Below, in pieces: positions 44,442 to 53,789 of a stretch of DNA of 64,000 nucleotides (positions within the stretch are counted from its first letter, which is position 1; every line of letters begins with the position of its first letter). Under the pieces are notes generated by a model. It worked only from the letters and a program-made list of their open reading frames with translations. It did no database searches and was not told the origin of the DNA. The stretch is from JANQPA01 sp964548175 (GTDB taxonomy: Bacteria > Bacteroidota > Bacteroidia > Chitinophagales > Saprospiraceae): assembly GCA_964548175.1 (NCBI GenBank), contig CAZJQS010000001.1, positions 213,990 through 277,989 of the forward strand. The letters are read 5' to 3'. A program made the translations under genes and the position numbers.

Positions 44442-45479
44442 ATGGGGGTGCTGTTGTGCATACTCTGTCCGCTCGCTGCCTTCGGTCAGTTCGGCGGCAG
44501 ATATCTGTACAAATTTGTCAATCTCCCTTCTTCGGCCAGGATCGCTGCCCTGGGCGGGAACCTGATCACTGTCATGGACGATGACGTCAACCTCGCATTT
44601 GCCAATCCGGCCTTGCTGAATCCCGAAATGCATCAACAGATAGCTTTTAACCACAGCTTTCACTTTGAAAGTATCAGCCATGGTTTTGCTGCTTTCGGGC
44701 ATCATGCCGAGTCCATCGCCACCACCTTTTACGGCGGCGTCAAATACATCGATTACGGAGAATTTCAACAGACAGATCAGTTTTTTCAACAGTTGGGGAC
44801 CTTCAAGGCCAAAGAACTGGCGGCCACCATCGGCGCTGGGCGTATGGTCAACGAGCGCATTTCGCTAGGGGCCAATATCAAATACCTGACGTCCCGCCTC
44901 GAAGTCTATAATTCCGCCGCTCTCGCCCTGGACCTGGGCGCCACTTATCTGGATACGGCCACTAACTTTACTTTTTCTTTGGTGATCAAAAATATGGGTA
45001 CGATCTTGTCTACTTACACCGGAGAAGAAGGCCGGGACGAACAGCTGCCTTTCGAGATTCAGATGGGCTTGTCCAAAAGACTGAGATACCTGCCCTTCCG
45101 TTTTTCCATCATCTACCACAATGCCCAGCAATGGAACTTGCTCTATGACGATCCCAATGCCGAACAAGGCACGATTTTCATTGGTGATAGCGGCGCCACC
45201 GGAGAGCCTTCCGTATTTTTACAAAACTTTTTCCGACATTTTATTTTTAACGGCGAATTTCTAATCGGAGCAAGGGAGAATTTCCGCCTGCGTTTCGGGT
45301 ACAATAACTTTTTGAGACAAGACATGGCGGTTCCTGATTTCGGCAGCCTGGCCGGCTTTTCTTTCGGCGTAGGCATCAAGGTCAATCGCTTCCGCATTGA
45401 ATTCGGGCATCTGGTGTATCACATCGCAGGAGGAGTGACGCACCTGAGCGTTTCGACTAATCTGAAAGAGTTTAAATAA
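44442..45479 (+). CDS. porQ: PorQ-family type IX secretion protein
   Basis: 345 aa from the ATG at 44442 (MGVLLCILCPLAAFGQFGG), a signal peptide. Beta-barrel-type composition. PorQ-like opening: GRYLYKFVNLPSSARIAALG, GGNLITVMDDDVNLAFANPA and ALLNPEMHQQIAFN. Later GANIKYLTSRLEVYNSAALA and LPFEIQMGLSKRLRYLPFRF. PorQ belongs to the set of outer-membrane proteins of the T9SS, which exports cargo such as the proteins at 38.9 and 50.5 kb. A longer reading from 44343 overlaps ugd and spans its terminator, so I reject it. Convergent with mscS, 6 bp apart. Confidence 0.85.
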   Translation: MGVLLCILCPLAAFGQFGGRYLYKFVNLPSSARIAALGGNLITVMDDDVNLAFANPALLNPEMHQQIAFNHSFHFESISHGFAAFGHHAESIATTFYGGVKYIDYGEFQQTDQFFQQLGTFKAKELAATIGAGRMVNERISLGANIKYLTSRLEVYNSAALALDLGATYLDTATNFTFSLVIKNMGTILSTYTGEEGRDEQLPFEIQMGLSKRLRYLPFRFSIIYHNAQQWNLLYDDPNAEQGTIFIGDSGATGEPSVFLQNFFRHFIFNGEFLIGARENFRLRFGYNNFLRQDMAVPDFGSLAGFSFGVGIKVNRFRIEFGHLVYHIAGGVTHLSVSTNLKEFK

Positions 45480-45485
45480 TCGTAC

Positions 45486-46367
45486 TTATTCTTCTTTTTT
45501 GGACACCGTTTTCAGATCCGCATCGTGATAATTCTTGATCTCCAGGATGTTGCCCGGCATGTAGTAGCCCGCCTGTTCAAGCGCTTTAACCGTACGCACC
45601 ATGGCCTGTGTTTTCACCCTGGCGATGGAAGTTTTAGGACTGAAATCGCCGATCCAGAAATAAACTTCCAGGTTGATGGTGCTCGATGCCAGTTCATTGA
45701 CCATCACCGTCGGTCCTTTTTCACCGGAAAGGATGCCTTCTACCTGGACTAAAGCGCCCTTTATTACCTGTATGGCTCGCTCTATATCGGAGCCGTAATC
45801 CAGGCCTACCATAAATTGGTACCTCAGGTAACCATCAATGGTGTAGTTGTGCAGCGGATTTTTGAGGATTTGACCATTAGGGATAAAAACATCCTTTCCG
45901 TCGATGGTTTTGACCTGTGTATCGCGGATATTGAGTTGCAGCACAGTCCCCTGCACATCACCGCTTTTGATGATGTCGCCCTGGCGAAAGGGCCTGCGAA
46001 AAGCCATGATCACACCGGCCAGGAAGTTCTCGCCTATGTCTTTAAATGCAAAACCGAGAATGATGGCCGATAGGCCGGCCCCGGCCAGAATGTTACCGGC
46101 TATGCCTGTAAGCTCAAGAAGACTCAGTATGATTAAAAAGCCCAGGATCAGGTAAATGCCTTTGACCGTTCTGGCCATAAAACTGGCCATCAAAGTGTCA
46201 TCCATTCTGTTGACCAGCCGCCTTTTGGTAAGGCCTTGAACATACCTCGCAGTGAACAGAAAGAAAACAAGGACGACTATCGCCAGTATAAGCCTGGGGA
46301 AAATAAGCACCAGATAGTCGTAATAGTCCGTTAGTATTTCGGATACGTCATTCCAGAAAGCATCCAT
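45486..46367 (-). CDS. Small-conductance mechanosensitive channel, MscS family
   Basis: 293 aa. Three membrane segments: LVLIFPRLILAIVVLVFFLF, IYLILGFLIILSLLELTGIA and the pore helix NILAGAGLSAIILGFAFKDI. A cytoplasmic beta domain follows with RRPFRQGDIIKSGDVQGTVL and FIPNGQILKNPLHNY. The C-terminus is charged (DLKTVSKKEE). The protein opens on membrane tension during osmotic downshock. TerC lies 147 bp upstream on the same strand. Confidence 0.94.
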   Translation of the reverse strand: MDAFWNDVSEILTDYYDYLVLIFPRLILAIVVLVFFLFTARYVQGLTKRRLVNRMDDTLMASFMARTVKGIYLILGFLIILSLLELTGIAGNILAGAGLSAIILGFAFKDIGENFLAGVIMAFRRPFRQGDIIKSGDVQGTVLQLNIRDTQVKTIDGKDVFIPNGQILKNPLHNYTIDGYLRYQFMVGLDYGSDIERAIQVIKGALVQVEGILSGEKGPTVMVNELASSTINLEVYFWIGDFSPKTSIARVKTQAMVRTVKALEQAGYYMPGNILEIKNYHDADLKTVSKKEE

Positions 46368-46514
46368 AGTAGTTTATTTATGAAAAAATGATACGCGTTC
46401 CTTATTGAGTTTGTGAAAAATAGGAATCATCCCTGACTTTGGGAAGCAGCAATTCATTAAATGTTTGCTTTTGGCTTTCAACATTGCGGGATGTTTCAAG
46501 TTTTTTCATCAACC

Positions 46515-47519
46515 TTAAGGCAAAACACTTTTCTCATTTTGACCGTCCATCTTTTCTATTTTGCCCTCCGGCAAACGCTCTTCCTTTTTTTCCGGCTGCG
46601 CCAGTGAGGCTATAATCCCTGCGATCAGGGAAGCGGCAATCACACTCAACGACAGCCACTCCGGAAAATGGATCACATGGATCAGGATCATCTTTACCCC
46701 TACAAAAGCCAGGATAAAGACCAAACTGTATTTTAACAAATGGAACTTATCCAGCATGGAGGCCAGCACAAAATACAAAGAACGTAACCCTAAGATGGCA
46801 AAAATATTGGAACTAAAAACGAGAAAAGGATCGGTCGTGATGGCCAGGATAGCCGGAATGCTGTCGATAGCAAACAAAATATCCGTCGTTTCCACTACTA
46901 ATAAAGCGATGAACAGGGGCGTGGCGGCCCGGTATTTTCCTCGTCGTACAAAAAAACGATTGCCGACAAAGCGATTCACGACCGGATAGAATCGCTTTAC
47001 AAGATTGACCAGCGGATTTCTGCGGGGATCTACCTGCTGCTCCTGAGTGGTGAACATCTTGTATGAAGAATACAACAACAAGGCGCCAAAAAAATAAGTT
47101 ATAAAAGAAAACTTATTGATCAGTACTACTCCCACCATGATCATAAGGGCCCTGAAAATAATGGCCCCTAGAATTCCCCAAAACAACACGCGGTGCTGGT
47201 ACTCCTTCGGAATACCGAAATAGGCAAAGATCACGGCAATTACGAAAATATTGTCCATGCTCAGAGAGAGCTCGATCACATAACCGGTCAGATATTCCAG
47301 CACCGCCTGGCCGGGCGTCAGGTTATCGACATTGTCTGTCCAGCCTTCCGAATAGATCTTATGTACCGCCAGACTGAATATAAGCGATATGCTGACCCAC
47401 AGCGTGGTCCACCTAATCGCTTCTTTGCCGGTAACGGCATGGGGGTCTTTATGAAAAACCCCAAGGTCGAGCGCCAAAAATAATATGATCAATGCAATGA
47501 ACGCAATCCAAACTGTCAT
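46515..47519 (-). CDS. TerC/Alx-family integral membrane protein
   Basis: 334 aa with about nine membrane segments. TerC marks: LALDLGVFHKDPHAVTGKEA, LSLSMDNIFVIAVIFAYFGI, QHRVLFWGILGAIIFRALMI, TPLFIALLVVETTDILFAID and SIPAILAITTDPFLVFSSNI with the conserved acidic residues. TerC/Alx proteins are implicated in manganese export and metalation of secreted proteins. The C-terminal 25 residues are hydrophilic and cytoplasmic. No tellurite-resistance operon is present. Confidence 0.95.
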   Translation of the reverse strand: MTVWIAFIALIILFLALDLGVFHKDPHAVTGKEAIRWTTLWVSISLIFSLAVHKIYSEGWTDNVDNLTPGQAVLEYLTGYVIELSLSMDNIFVIAVIFAYFGIPKEYQHRVLFWGILGAIIFRALMIMVGVVLINKFSFITYFFGALLLYSSYKMFTTQEQQVDPRRNPLVNLVKRFYPVVNRFVGNRFFVRRGKYRAATPLFIALLVVETTDILFAIDSIPAILAITTDPFLVFSSNIFAILGLRSLYFVLASMLDKFHLLKYSLVFILAFVGVKMILIHVIHFPEWLSLSVIAASLIAGIIASLAQPEKKEERLPEGKIEKMDGQNEKSVLP

Positions 47520-47998
47520 CCTTCCCTATTTATGCTTAAACCCCAAAGGAAACAAAGCACGAAAGTAACATAATATCATTGCTTGAACTGGAGTTCGTTT
47601 GAAATTTCTATGTAATCGTCAATGTATCGGCAAAGCCTTCATTAGACGTTTAAAGAAATGGATTAGATTAAAGTTTACGATCAATGCTGGTTTTTATTCG
47701 ACAAACAAGTGGCATTCAGCATTTCAGCTAAAAACTGCTATGAGCAGATGCGGTCTCGATGATGGATCCGAACATGGGAAATTAATTTTCAACTTGACCT
47801 GAAGCGGCAGCATAAAACGTTCCTTTTGTTTTGCCCTTTCATTATAATGCTCCTGCAAAATGGAAGAAGCATCATTTCTAGGAAGAAAATTTTTAACCTT
47901 TCTAGCCATATTTTGGAAGTATTTATGTTTCTTTTTGTGGAATTTGTTTCCATTCCCAATTATTACTACTTTACTTCGCATCACCAAAGACCTATGCT
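47520..47998. other. 479-bp gap, no supported gene
   Basis: Divergent region between terC and the symporter. ORFs on both strands are short, low-complexity and without family resemblance. A faint promoter-like pair TTTG (47942-47945)...TACTTTAC (about 47966-47973) precedes the symporter. I see no repeat or RNA gene. Confidence 0.4.
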
Positions 47999-49546
47999 GT
48001 GACGCAAAAAAGAAAGAACTGGCAAAGCAAACTAGGATTTATTTTAGCTGCTAGTGGGTCGGCGATTGGATTGGGGAATATTGTATTCTTTAGTTCAAAT
48101 GCCTACCAGTATGGCGGCGGTGCTTTTTACTTACCTTATTTTTTGGCCCTTTTTGTTTTAGGCCTGCCTATTATGATGATGGAATTTGGGCTCGGTACGC
48201 TAACCGGGCAATCTTTTCCCCTGGCACTGAGGCGATTGGTAGGGAAAAAGGGCGAATTTTTCGGCTGGTGGAGTATTGCGGGATCCTTTATCATTACAAT
48301 GTATTACGTTGCTATTTTAGGCTGGGCCTGTGGCATGCTGATAGGGACCTTCGGTAGTCTGTTTGAGCCGGGCATCACGGCGCCTTTTACCCCTTTTGAA
48401 ACGCCTACCGAGAAGCCCAGTTCAACGGTCTTTTTCTTCAACCTGATCTCCACCTGGCAGCCGCTCCTGCTCATCGTGCTGATCTGGGCACTTAACTTAC
48501 TGATCTTACGCAAAGGAACCGATACCATCGAGCGGGCTGTGCGCGTTTTTGTGCCCCTGATGTGGATATTTATGATCGGTCTGGCCATCCGGGGCATGAC
48601 CCTGGAAGGCGGCTTCGACGGAGTCATGTTCTTGTTTACCCCCGATTTTCAGGGGATATCCGAGCCGAACGTATGGCGGGGGGCATTCAGCCAGATGTTC
48701 TTTTCCCTGTCCTTGGGGATGGGCATTATGACCGCTTATGCTTCTTATTTGCCTAAAGATGCCGACCAGGTCAATAACTCTTTCCTGGTTTCTTTTCTGA
48801 ATTGCAGCTTTGAGTTTATTGCCGGAACGGCCATTTTTTCTTTGCTGTTCGTCTTTGCTCTGAATCCGGCGGGAACGTCCTTGTCTTTGTCTTTCTTCGT
48901 CATTCCACAGGGGATCAACGAACTGTCGGAGCTGGCCTGGATCGTGCGGTTATTCGGCTTCATCTTCTTCCTGCTGATCGTTTTGGCGGGATTGACTTCT
49001 TCCGTTTCGCTGATTGAAGCTTTCGTGTCGGCCATCATCGACAAGTTGAAGATCAAAAGAACCAGGGCGCTGACTTATGCCGCTATTGCCGGATTGATCG
49101 GCTCGGCCCTGTTCTCTCTGCCCCAGATCATCGATAAGAACCTGACCGGCAACGGTACGCTGGGCTTGACGCTGCTCGATCTGATGGATCACTGGGTGTT
49201 TAATTACAGTTTATTGATCGTTGGTCTGGCCGAAGTGCTGTTTATCGGATGGATATTGGGCGCCGACCGGCTGCGGGAAGCCCTGAATCAGCACGCGAAG
49301 GTCAAGCTGGGCAAATGGTTTGAAGGGCTGATCAAATACGTCATTCCCGTTTTATTAGTAGTCGTAATCGTTTCCAGTCTGATCGGCGAATATCAGCCGA
49401 ACGGTCCGGATGGGGGGCTGTTGTACGGTTCCAATTATCAGATGCCTGGCTTTGAGTGGCTGCCTGTCTTCATTCCGATCTTCTGGCTGGTCATCAGCAT
49501 CACCTTTGCGTATTTATTAACCAACCGATCAAACCCTGAGTCATGA
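47999..49546 (+). CDS. Neurotransmitter:sodium symporter (NSS/SNF) family transporter
   Basis: 515 aa with about 12 membrane segments. NSS signature at TM1: ILAASGSAIGLGNIVFFSSN, then YGGGAFYLPYFLALFVLGLP and MMEFGLGTLTGQSFP. The sodium/substrate unwound stretch GSAIGLGN is intact. Bacterial members take up amino acids such as methionine, tryptophan or alanine with Na+. The start is GTG at 47999; the nearby ATG at 47994 is out of frame and closes at once. Its stop codon overlaps the next gene's ATG (ATGA), implying translational coupling. Confidence 0.93.
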   Translation: MTQKRKNWQSKLGFILAASGSAIGLGNIVFFSSNAYQYGGGAFYLPYFLALFVLGLPIMMMEFGLGTLTGQSFPLALRRLVGKKGEFFGWWSIAGSFIITMYYVAILGWACGMLIGTFGSLFEPGITAPFTPFETPTEKPSSTVFFFNLISTWQPLLLIVLIWALNLLILRKGTDTIERAVRVFVPLMWIFMIGLAIRGMTLEGGFDGVMFLFTPDFQGISEPNVWRGAFSQMFFSLSLGMGIMTAYASYLPKDADQVNNSFLVSFLNCSFEFIAGTAIFSLLFVFALNPAGTSLSLSFFVIPQGINELSELAWIVRLFGFIFFLLIVLAGLTSSVSLIEAFVSAIIDKLKIKRTRALTYAAIAGLIGSALFSLPQIIDKNLTGNGTLGLTLLDLMDHWVFNYSLLIVGLAEVLFIGWILGADRLREALNQHAKVKLGKWFEGLIKYVIPVLLVVVIVSSLIGEYQPNGPDGGLLYGSNYQMPGFEWLPVFIPIFWLVISITFAYLLTNRSNPES

Positions 49547-49983
49547 AAAAGATAGTACTGCTGCTCGTTACCTCTGTTCTGGCTATGCCCCTGCTGCTTT
49601 CCGCTCAGATCAGCTTGTCTGATGAAAAGCCGGAGCAGGGGGAGTCCATTACGGTGCAACTGGAAGCGCCTGCCTCCATGCTTGTTATCGCCTATCGACC
49701 CAACAGCAGCGTCGTTCGCCGCGACACCCTTTTTTCGGATACGCCGGCCACCGAATTTTCTTGGACACCGGAGCGCGCCGGGGTGGTGGCCTTATCTACC
49801 GAAAGTGCGTCGCGCAACGTTTCGGTTCGGTTTCAGGGTTTTTCCTGGGAGGGCTTGTTGGTCATGGTGCTGGCCGGCGCCATTTTGTTTGGTGGGGCGA
49901 TCTTTGCTTTTCGGGTGTTGTTTAGTGAGGCTGAAGAAGGGCAGAGCGTGGATATAGATCCTGCAACGCGTCCGGATACATAG
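49543..49983 (+). CDS. Secreted single-TM protein coupled to the NSS symporter
   Basis: 146 aa. Signal peptide MKKIVLLLVTSVLAMPLLLS, then an Ig-like beta-rich domain of about 75 residues (ISLSDEKPEQGESITVQLEA; FSWTPERAGVVALSTESASR). One membrane helix (LLVMVLAGAILFGGAIFAFR, about 106-125) and a short acidic cytoplasmic tail complete it. I know no named family for it. The 4-bp overlap with the symporter suggests a subunit or chaperone for it (inference). Corynebacterium MetP/MetS offers a precedent for an NSS transporter with a small partner. Confidence 0.75.
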   Translation: MKKIVLLLVTSVLAMPLLLSAQISLSDEKPEQGESITVQLEAPASMLVIAYRPNSSVVRRDTLFSDTPATEFSWTPERAGVVALSTESASRNVSVRFQGFSWEGLLVMVLAGAILFGGAIFAFRVLFSEAEEGQSVDIDPATRPDT

Positions 49984-50474
49984 GGAAAAAATCAGTATTT
50001 TTTAAGAAAATGATTTTTATGAAAAAAATTGCTTATTTTTAAAATCAATTAACTTGTCTTTTTTTAAAATTAGCAGCTTTCCAATATACTCCTTTATCAT
50101 AATCCAAATAAGACTTCTAGAATAAAAGAAGGGAGACGACTGTTCCTTTTAAACACAACATTCCTAACACCTAAATTTGGCTTTATGAAAAAACACCAAC
50201 CCTACACTTCTTTATCAACATTTTCAGCCTTTTGGATAATTATTTAAGCTTGGTTGTTAAGCGGTAATAGATTGTAATTACCGAGGGTCTAATATGCTCT
50301 TTAATATGAAAGCAGCAGTGGAAAGCTGTTTTTCATACATGCCGTTAATTCAGTAAGGAATTAATAAGGGAGAGCTATGTCTTTATTACCTGGTTTTAAA
50401 ATAGGCTATTTCATAACAGCACCATCGCTAATGTTTGGCTGTGGTGTAATATTAATCAACCTAAAATCTTTGTG
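49984..50474. other. 491-bp AT-rich gap, no supported gene
   Basis: The first part is a near-homopolymeric A/T tract. A 20-codon ORF from 50185 (MKKHQPYTSLSTFSAFWIII) has no support. A small hairpin GGTAAT/ATTACC lies near 50265-50284. It probably carries the promoter of the downstream T9SS gene, though no full consensus match is clear. Confidence 0.35.
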
Positions 50475-52544
50475 ATGAGTCAATTTTACAAAATGATCAA
50501 ACCTTCCCGTACAACGCGTACTGGAAGACTCTTTTTCCAAGCCTGTTTAGTCCTCCTTTTCTTTGGAGCGACGCTCCATTTGAACGGCCAGGCCTGTTAT
50601 ATCGACCAGCCGGAATCAAATTCTTTTGCCAACGTATCCACCACCACTGCCGCCGGCCAAAGTTTTACGGCTTGTACGAGTGGAGTTATCACTTCCATAA
50701 GAGTGAATTTTACGACCATGGATACCGATAGAATGCGTTTGCAACTTTCTTCTGGTGCTAACACATTAAATCCAACGTACACGCAAGATTTTGAAACAAA
50801 AGGTACCGGCGACCTTTTGATCCAGCTCGCAACGCCTTTCCCTGTGGAAGAAGCTCAAATCTATGCTTTTACAGTGATCGGTATAGAGGGAGATGGAGTT
50901 ATTGCTAATTTAAGTGGTTTCAATGGCAATCCTTACACAGAGGGGAACGCCATTACTGAATCTAATGGCAATGTCAATAATTTTGGAACAGATGTAAAAT
51001 TTTCAATCTCGATCGTAGAAAATGCATGTACCATCAACCAGCCAGAGTCTAACTCTTTTGCAAATGTTTCTACTGGTACCGCAGCAGGTCAGAACTTTGT
51101 AGCCTGTACTTCTGGGCTCATAACCCATCTCAGAGTGAGCTTTGCGACCATGGACACTGATCAGTTGCGCTTACAACTTTCTTCCGGAACAAATACGTTA
51201 AATCCAGAGTATTCCCAAGATTTCATGACAAATGGTACAGGGGATTTAGTCATTCCACTCTATACTCCTTTTCCGGTGGAAGCTTCACAAACCTATGCCT
51301 TTACGGTCATTGGAATTAGTGGAGATGGGGTGATAGCGAACTTGAATGGTTTCAATGGAAATCCATATCCAGAGGGCAATGCCATCACCGAATCTAATGG
51401 CAATGTCAATAATTTTGGAACAGATGTTGACTTTACACTCACCATTATCGAAGATGCCTGTAATGTTGACCAACCACTATCGAATTCTTTTGCCAACGTA
51501 TCAACGACTACTGCTGCCGGTCAAACCTTTGTTCCTTGCAGCTCTGGCGTTATTTCTCAAATCAGAGTGAATTTTGCGACCATGGATACGGACCGGATGC
51601 GCCTGCAGCTTTCTTCCGGCGCCAACACCCTGAATCCGGAGTACAATCAGGAATTTTCTACAAACGGCACAGGCGATTTAATAATTAATCTTAATACGGC
51701 TTTTCCGGTAGAGGCATCCCAAACTTATGCTTTTACGGTTATTGGCATCGAAGGAGATGGGGTAATCGCTAATCTGAGCGGTTTCAACGGAAACCCATAT
51801 CCAGAGGGCAATGCCATCACCGAGTCTAATGGCAATGTCAACAACTTTGGAACAGATGTTGATTTTACAGTTACTATTATTGAAGAATCTACTTGCAATG
51901 CGTCTTCTTCAGTATCCAATGTTTCACTCAATGGAGGGGGCTCAGAGATTTCGGTAGTTGATACTGGAGCGATGGTAGAAATTTCGCTTGATTATACGCT
52001 GGCTAACGGCATATCCTGTCCGTCTTGTATCCGTCAGATCGTGTTTGGTTATGAAAATGAGGCGATCGAATGTGCCTACGACGGCATACCGGCTGTTTGT
52101 CCGGATTCTACGACGGGTAATTTCACGGGCACGTTCACAGCGCCGACGGAGCCGGGTACTTATGATATTTTCTGGACGGATAATTTCGAGTTTACCTGCG
52201 ACGACGCCAAGGCGGCTTACCCAGACAAAGGCAAGGCCCGGATCGCTACGATTACGGTGACTATGATTTCAAGTCAGGAAAATATTGAAAAGCTTTCTGA
52301 TGTAGCCAGGGTCTATCCTAATCCGGCCAACGATCGATTGATTATCGAAAAAGTGGATGGTTATTTCGAGGATATGAATTTAAGCATCATCAACATGACA
52401 GGTCAAGTGGTCCTGGAAGAAATACAAAATAATAGTACGATCTCCAGGAAGGAGTTGGAGGTAAGTAGTCTTCCAAAGGGAGCTTACTTCTTAAGAATAA
52501 GAACAAGAGATGGGATCTTTATTGATAAAATATTGATTCAGTAG
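50475..52544 (+). CDS. T9SS-secreted protein with three 144-residue repeats
   Basis: 689 aa from the ATG at 50475 (a GTG at 50472 is possible). Signal segment FFQACLVLLFFGATLHLNGQ. Three tandem repeats of exactly 144 residues start ACYIDQPESN, ACTINQPESN and ACNVDQPLSN and share NSFANVST, AAGQ, QLSSG and NGNVNNFGTDV. A Cys-containing region then follows (FGYENEAIECAYDGIPAVCP), and a type A sorting domain (VYPNPANDRLIIEKVDGYFE, SLPKGAYFLRI). It is probably a surface adhesin or structural protein, but its ligand is unknown. The DNA repeats are 432 bp and strongly conserved. Confidence 0.87.
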   Translation: MSQFYKMIKPSRTTRTGRLFFQACLVLLFFGATLHLNGQACYIDQPESNSFANVSTTTAAGQSFTACTSGVITSIRVNFTTMDTDRMRLQLSSGANTLNPTYTQDFETKGTGDLLIQLATPFPVEEAQIYAFTVIGIEGDGVIANLSGFNGNPYTEGNAITESNGNVNNFGTDVKFSISIVENACTINQPESNSFANVSTGTAAGQNFVACTSGLITHLRVSFATMDTDQLRLQLSSGTNTLNPEYSQDFMTNGTGDLVIPLYTPFPVEASQTYAFTVIGISGDGVIANLNGFNGNPYPEGNAITESNGNVNNFGTDVDFTLTIIEDACNVDQPLSNSFANVSTTTAAGQTFVPCSSGVISQIRVNFATMDTDRMRLQLSSGANTLNPEYNQEFSTNGTGDLIINLNTAFPVEASQTYAFTVIGIEGDGVIANLSGFNGNPYPEGNAITESNGNVNNFGTDVDFTVTIIEESTCNASSSVSNVSLNGGGSEISVVDTGAMVEISLDYTLANGISCPSCIRQIVFGYENEAIECAYDGIPAVCPDSTTGNFTGTFTAPTEPGTYDIFWTDNFEFTCDDAKAAYPDKGKARIATITVTMISSQENIEKLSDVARVYPNPANDRLIIEKVDGYFEDMNLSIINMTGQVVLEEIQNNSTISRKELEVSSLPKGAYFLRIRTRDGIFIDKILIQ
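50592..51887 (+). repeat. Three 432-bp direct repeats within the T9SS gene
   Basis: Units 50592-51023, 51024-51455 and 51456-51887, each exactly 432 bp, in frame. Long near-identical stretches occur, for example TCTAATGGCAATGTCAATAA and GGCAATGCCATCACCGA. They are prone to recombination that would change repeat number. Confidence 0.8.
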
Positions 52545-52565
52545 ACAACTAGTCGATAAATCGTA

Positions 52566-52744
52566 AGAGGTTGTGTAAAAACGCATTGTACTCGTTTGCG
52601 CAGTTAGTAAAATTTTTTTTGAGTTTTTTGCCGAAGAAAATCACAGATTTTCTTCGGCAAAAACTCAAAAAATAGAATTATTTAAGCCGAGCAAATCTGA
52701 CGGCCGTCAGGCGGGAGGAGCGACTGACTTTTTACACAACCCCT
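52566..52744. repeat. MITE-like palindromic element C
   Basis: About 179 bp. Inverted ends AGGTTGTGTAAAAACGCATT at the left, and AGGGGTTGTGTAAAAAGTCA as the complement of the right end. Core hairpin GAGTTTTTTGCCGAAGAAAA / TTTTCTTCGGCAAAAACTC. Read on the minus strand it contains GCTCGGCTTAAATAATTCTA, identical to element B, so it is the same family in inverted orientation. It lies between the T9SS gene stop and the next convergent gene's stop. Confidence 0.8.
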
Positions 52745-52764
52745 TTTCAATCTTTCTCTGCACA

Positions 52765-53760
52765 TCAATAAGAGAACACGATCTCCTCTGTCCGGAATTT
52801 CGGAGCAAACAGAATAAATTGATCTCCTATGGGAGCAACGTGTTCCAAAATAAGATAAATGTCTTCTTCCCTGGATAATCTTGCTATCTCCTTTTTACTG
52901 AGCAAAGCCCTGAATTTTTTCAAAGAAAGATCCGGGTCCTTTTTAAAAAGGGTATAAAATTTTTTATCGATGGTCTGGGAGGACTGAGTGAATAGCCCAT
53001 CGGTATTGATGGTCTCGTCTTTTTCTTTCATTTCCATTAATTCTTCATATGAATACGCCTCAAACACCCTTTCATCGTCGACAAGATTTATAAGCTTTAC
53101 TGAAGGGCGTTCATCGCATAAAGTTTCCAGGATCAATTGGTTGTTATGGATATCTGCCAGTTTGAAGGAGCAATCGTTGAGGCTAAAGGTTTCACCGATG
53201 TTTTTTTCAGACAGCTTTATCTGATCATAACCCACCAGGAATTGAAAAAGGTAAGTAGCATCTCCATTAAGGTTGGCGGATGCTGGATAGGTGTTTTTTT
53301 CAATGCCGACCTTAAATTTATATTCATCATTGGTTTGGCTATTTTGAAAATAGTTTTCCAGCTGCAGGGCCTTTCCTTTCTCATCCTTTAAGGTGACGTC
53401 CTGGACGTTAACCGATTCAATGCTATTCACGGCCTCTGCCAATTCAGGTCCGAATGAAATAGAAAAAACCAATTGCGGACCGAAACCTTCGTCTTCGACA
53501 GAAAGTTGTCCATCTTTTTTCATTAATTCGATCAGATCGTCCACTTCCTGAGCGGAGGAAACGGGATCAAAAAAGTCTTCTTTTTCAAAGGGTGCTTCTT
53601 TGTATACATAATTTTTGTCTGCAAAAATAGATCGGCACATTTCATAGGCGAAGGCTGACATTTCTTTAAATTCCTCTTTTGATAATTCTGGAGCCTGACC
53701 ATAGGTTGGAGCGTTGATGAGTAGTGTCGGCAAAAAGAGTAACAGCCAATTGGTTTTCAT
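52765..53760 (-). CDS. Secreted protein of unknown function
   Basis: 331 aa. Signal peptide MKTNWLLLFLPTLLINAPTY with cleavage likely near YGQA. The mature part is acidic with no membrane helix and only scattered cysteines (CRSIFADKNY, DCSFKLAD, ETLCDERPS). I recognise no family; possible repeated helical segments occur at about 250-290 (FTQSSQTIDKKFYTLFKKDP). No catalytic motif is evident. Followed on the same strand, upstream, by the wrecked ATPase gene. Confidence 0.7.
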   Translation of the reverse strand: MKTNWLLLFLPTLLINAPTYGQAPELSKEEFKEMSAFAYEMCRSIFADKNYVYKEAPFEKEDFFDPVSSAQEVDDLIELMKKDGQLSVEDEGFGPQLVFSISFGPELAEAVNSIESVNVQDVTLKDEKGKALQLENYFQNSQTNDEYKFKVGIEKNTYPASANLNGDATYLFQFLVGYDQIKLSEKNIGETFSLNDCSFKLADIHNNQLILETLCDERPSVKLINLVDDERVFEAYSYEELMEMKEKDETINTDGLFTQSSQTIDKKFYTLFKKDPDLSLKKFRALLSKKEIARLSREEDIYLILEHVAPIGDQFILFAPKFRTEEIVFSY

Positions 53761-53789
53761 AAGGATGTTTGTTTTTTGGAAAAAATAGG

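Noticed and set aside
47724..47987. 87-aa minus-strand ORF in the terC/symporter gap
   Set aside because: Lys/Asn/Phe-rich, no recognisable motif, no ribosome-binding or promoter support.
50185..50247. 20-codon ORF that might be a leader peptide
   Set aside because: No regulatory hairpin set or biased codons, and the next gene is 225 bp away.
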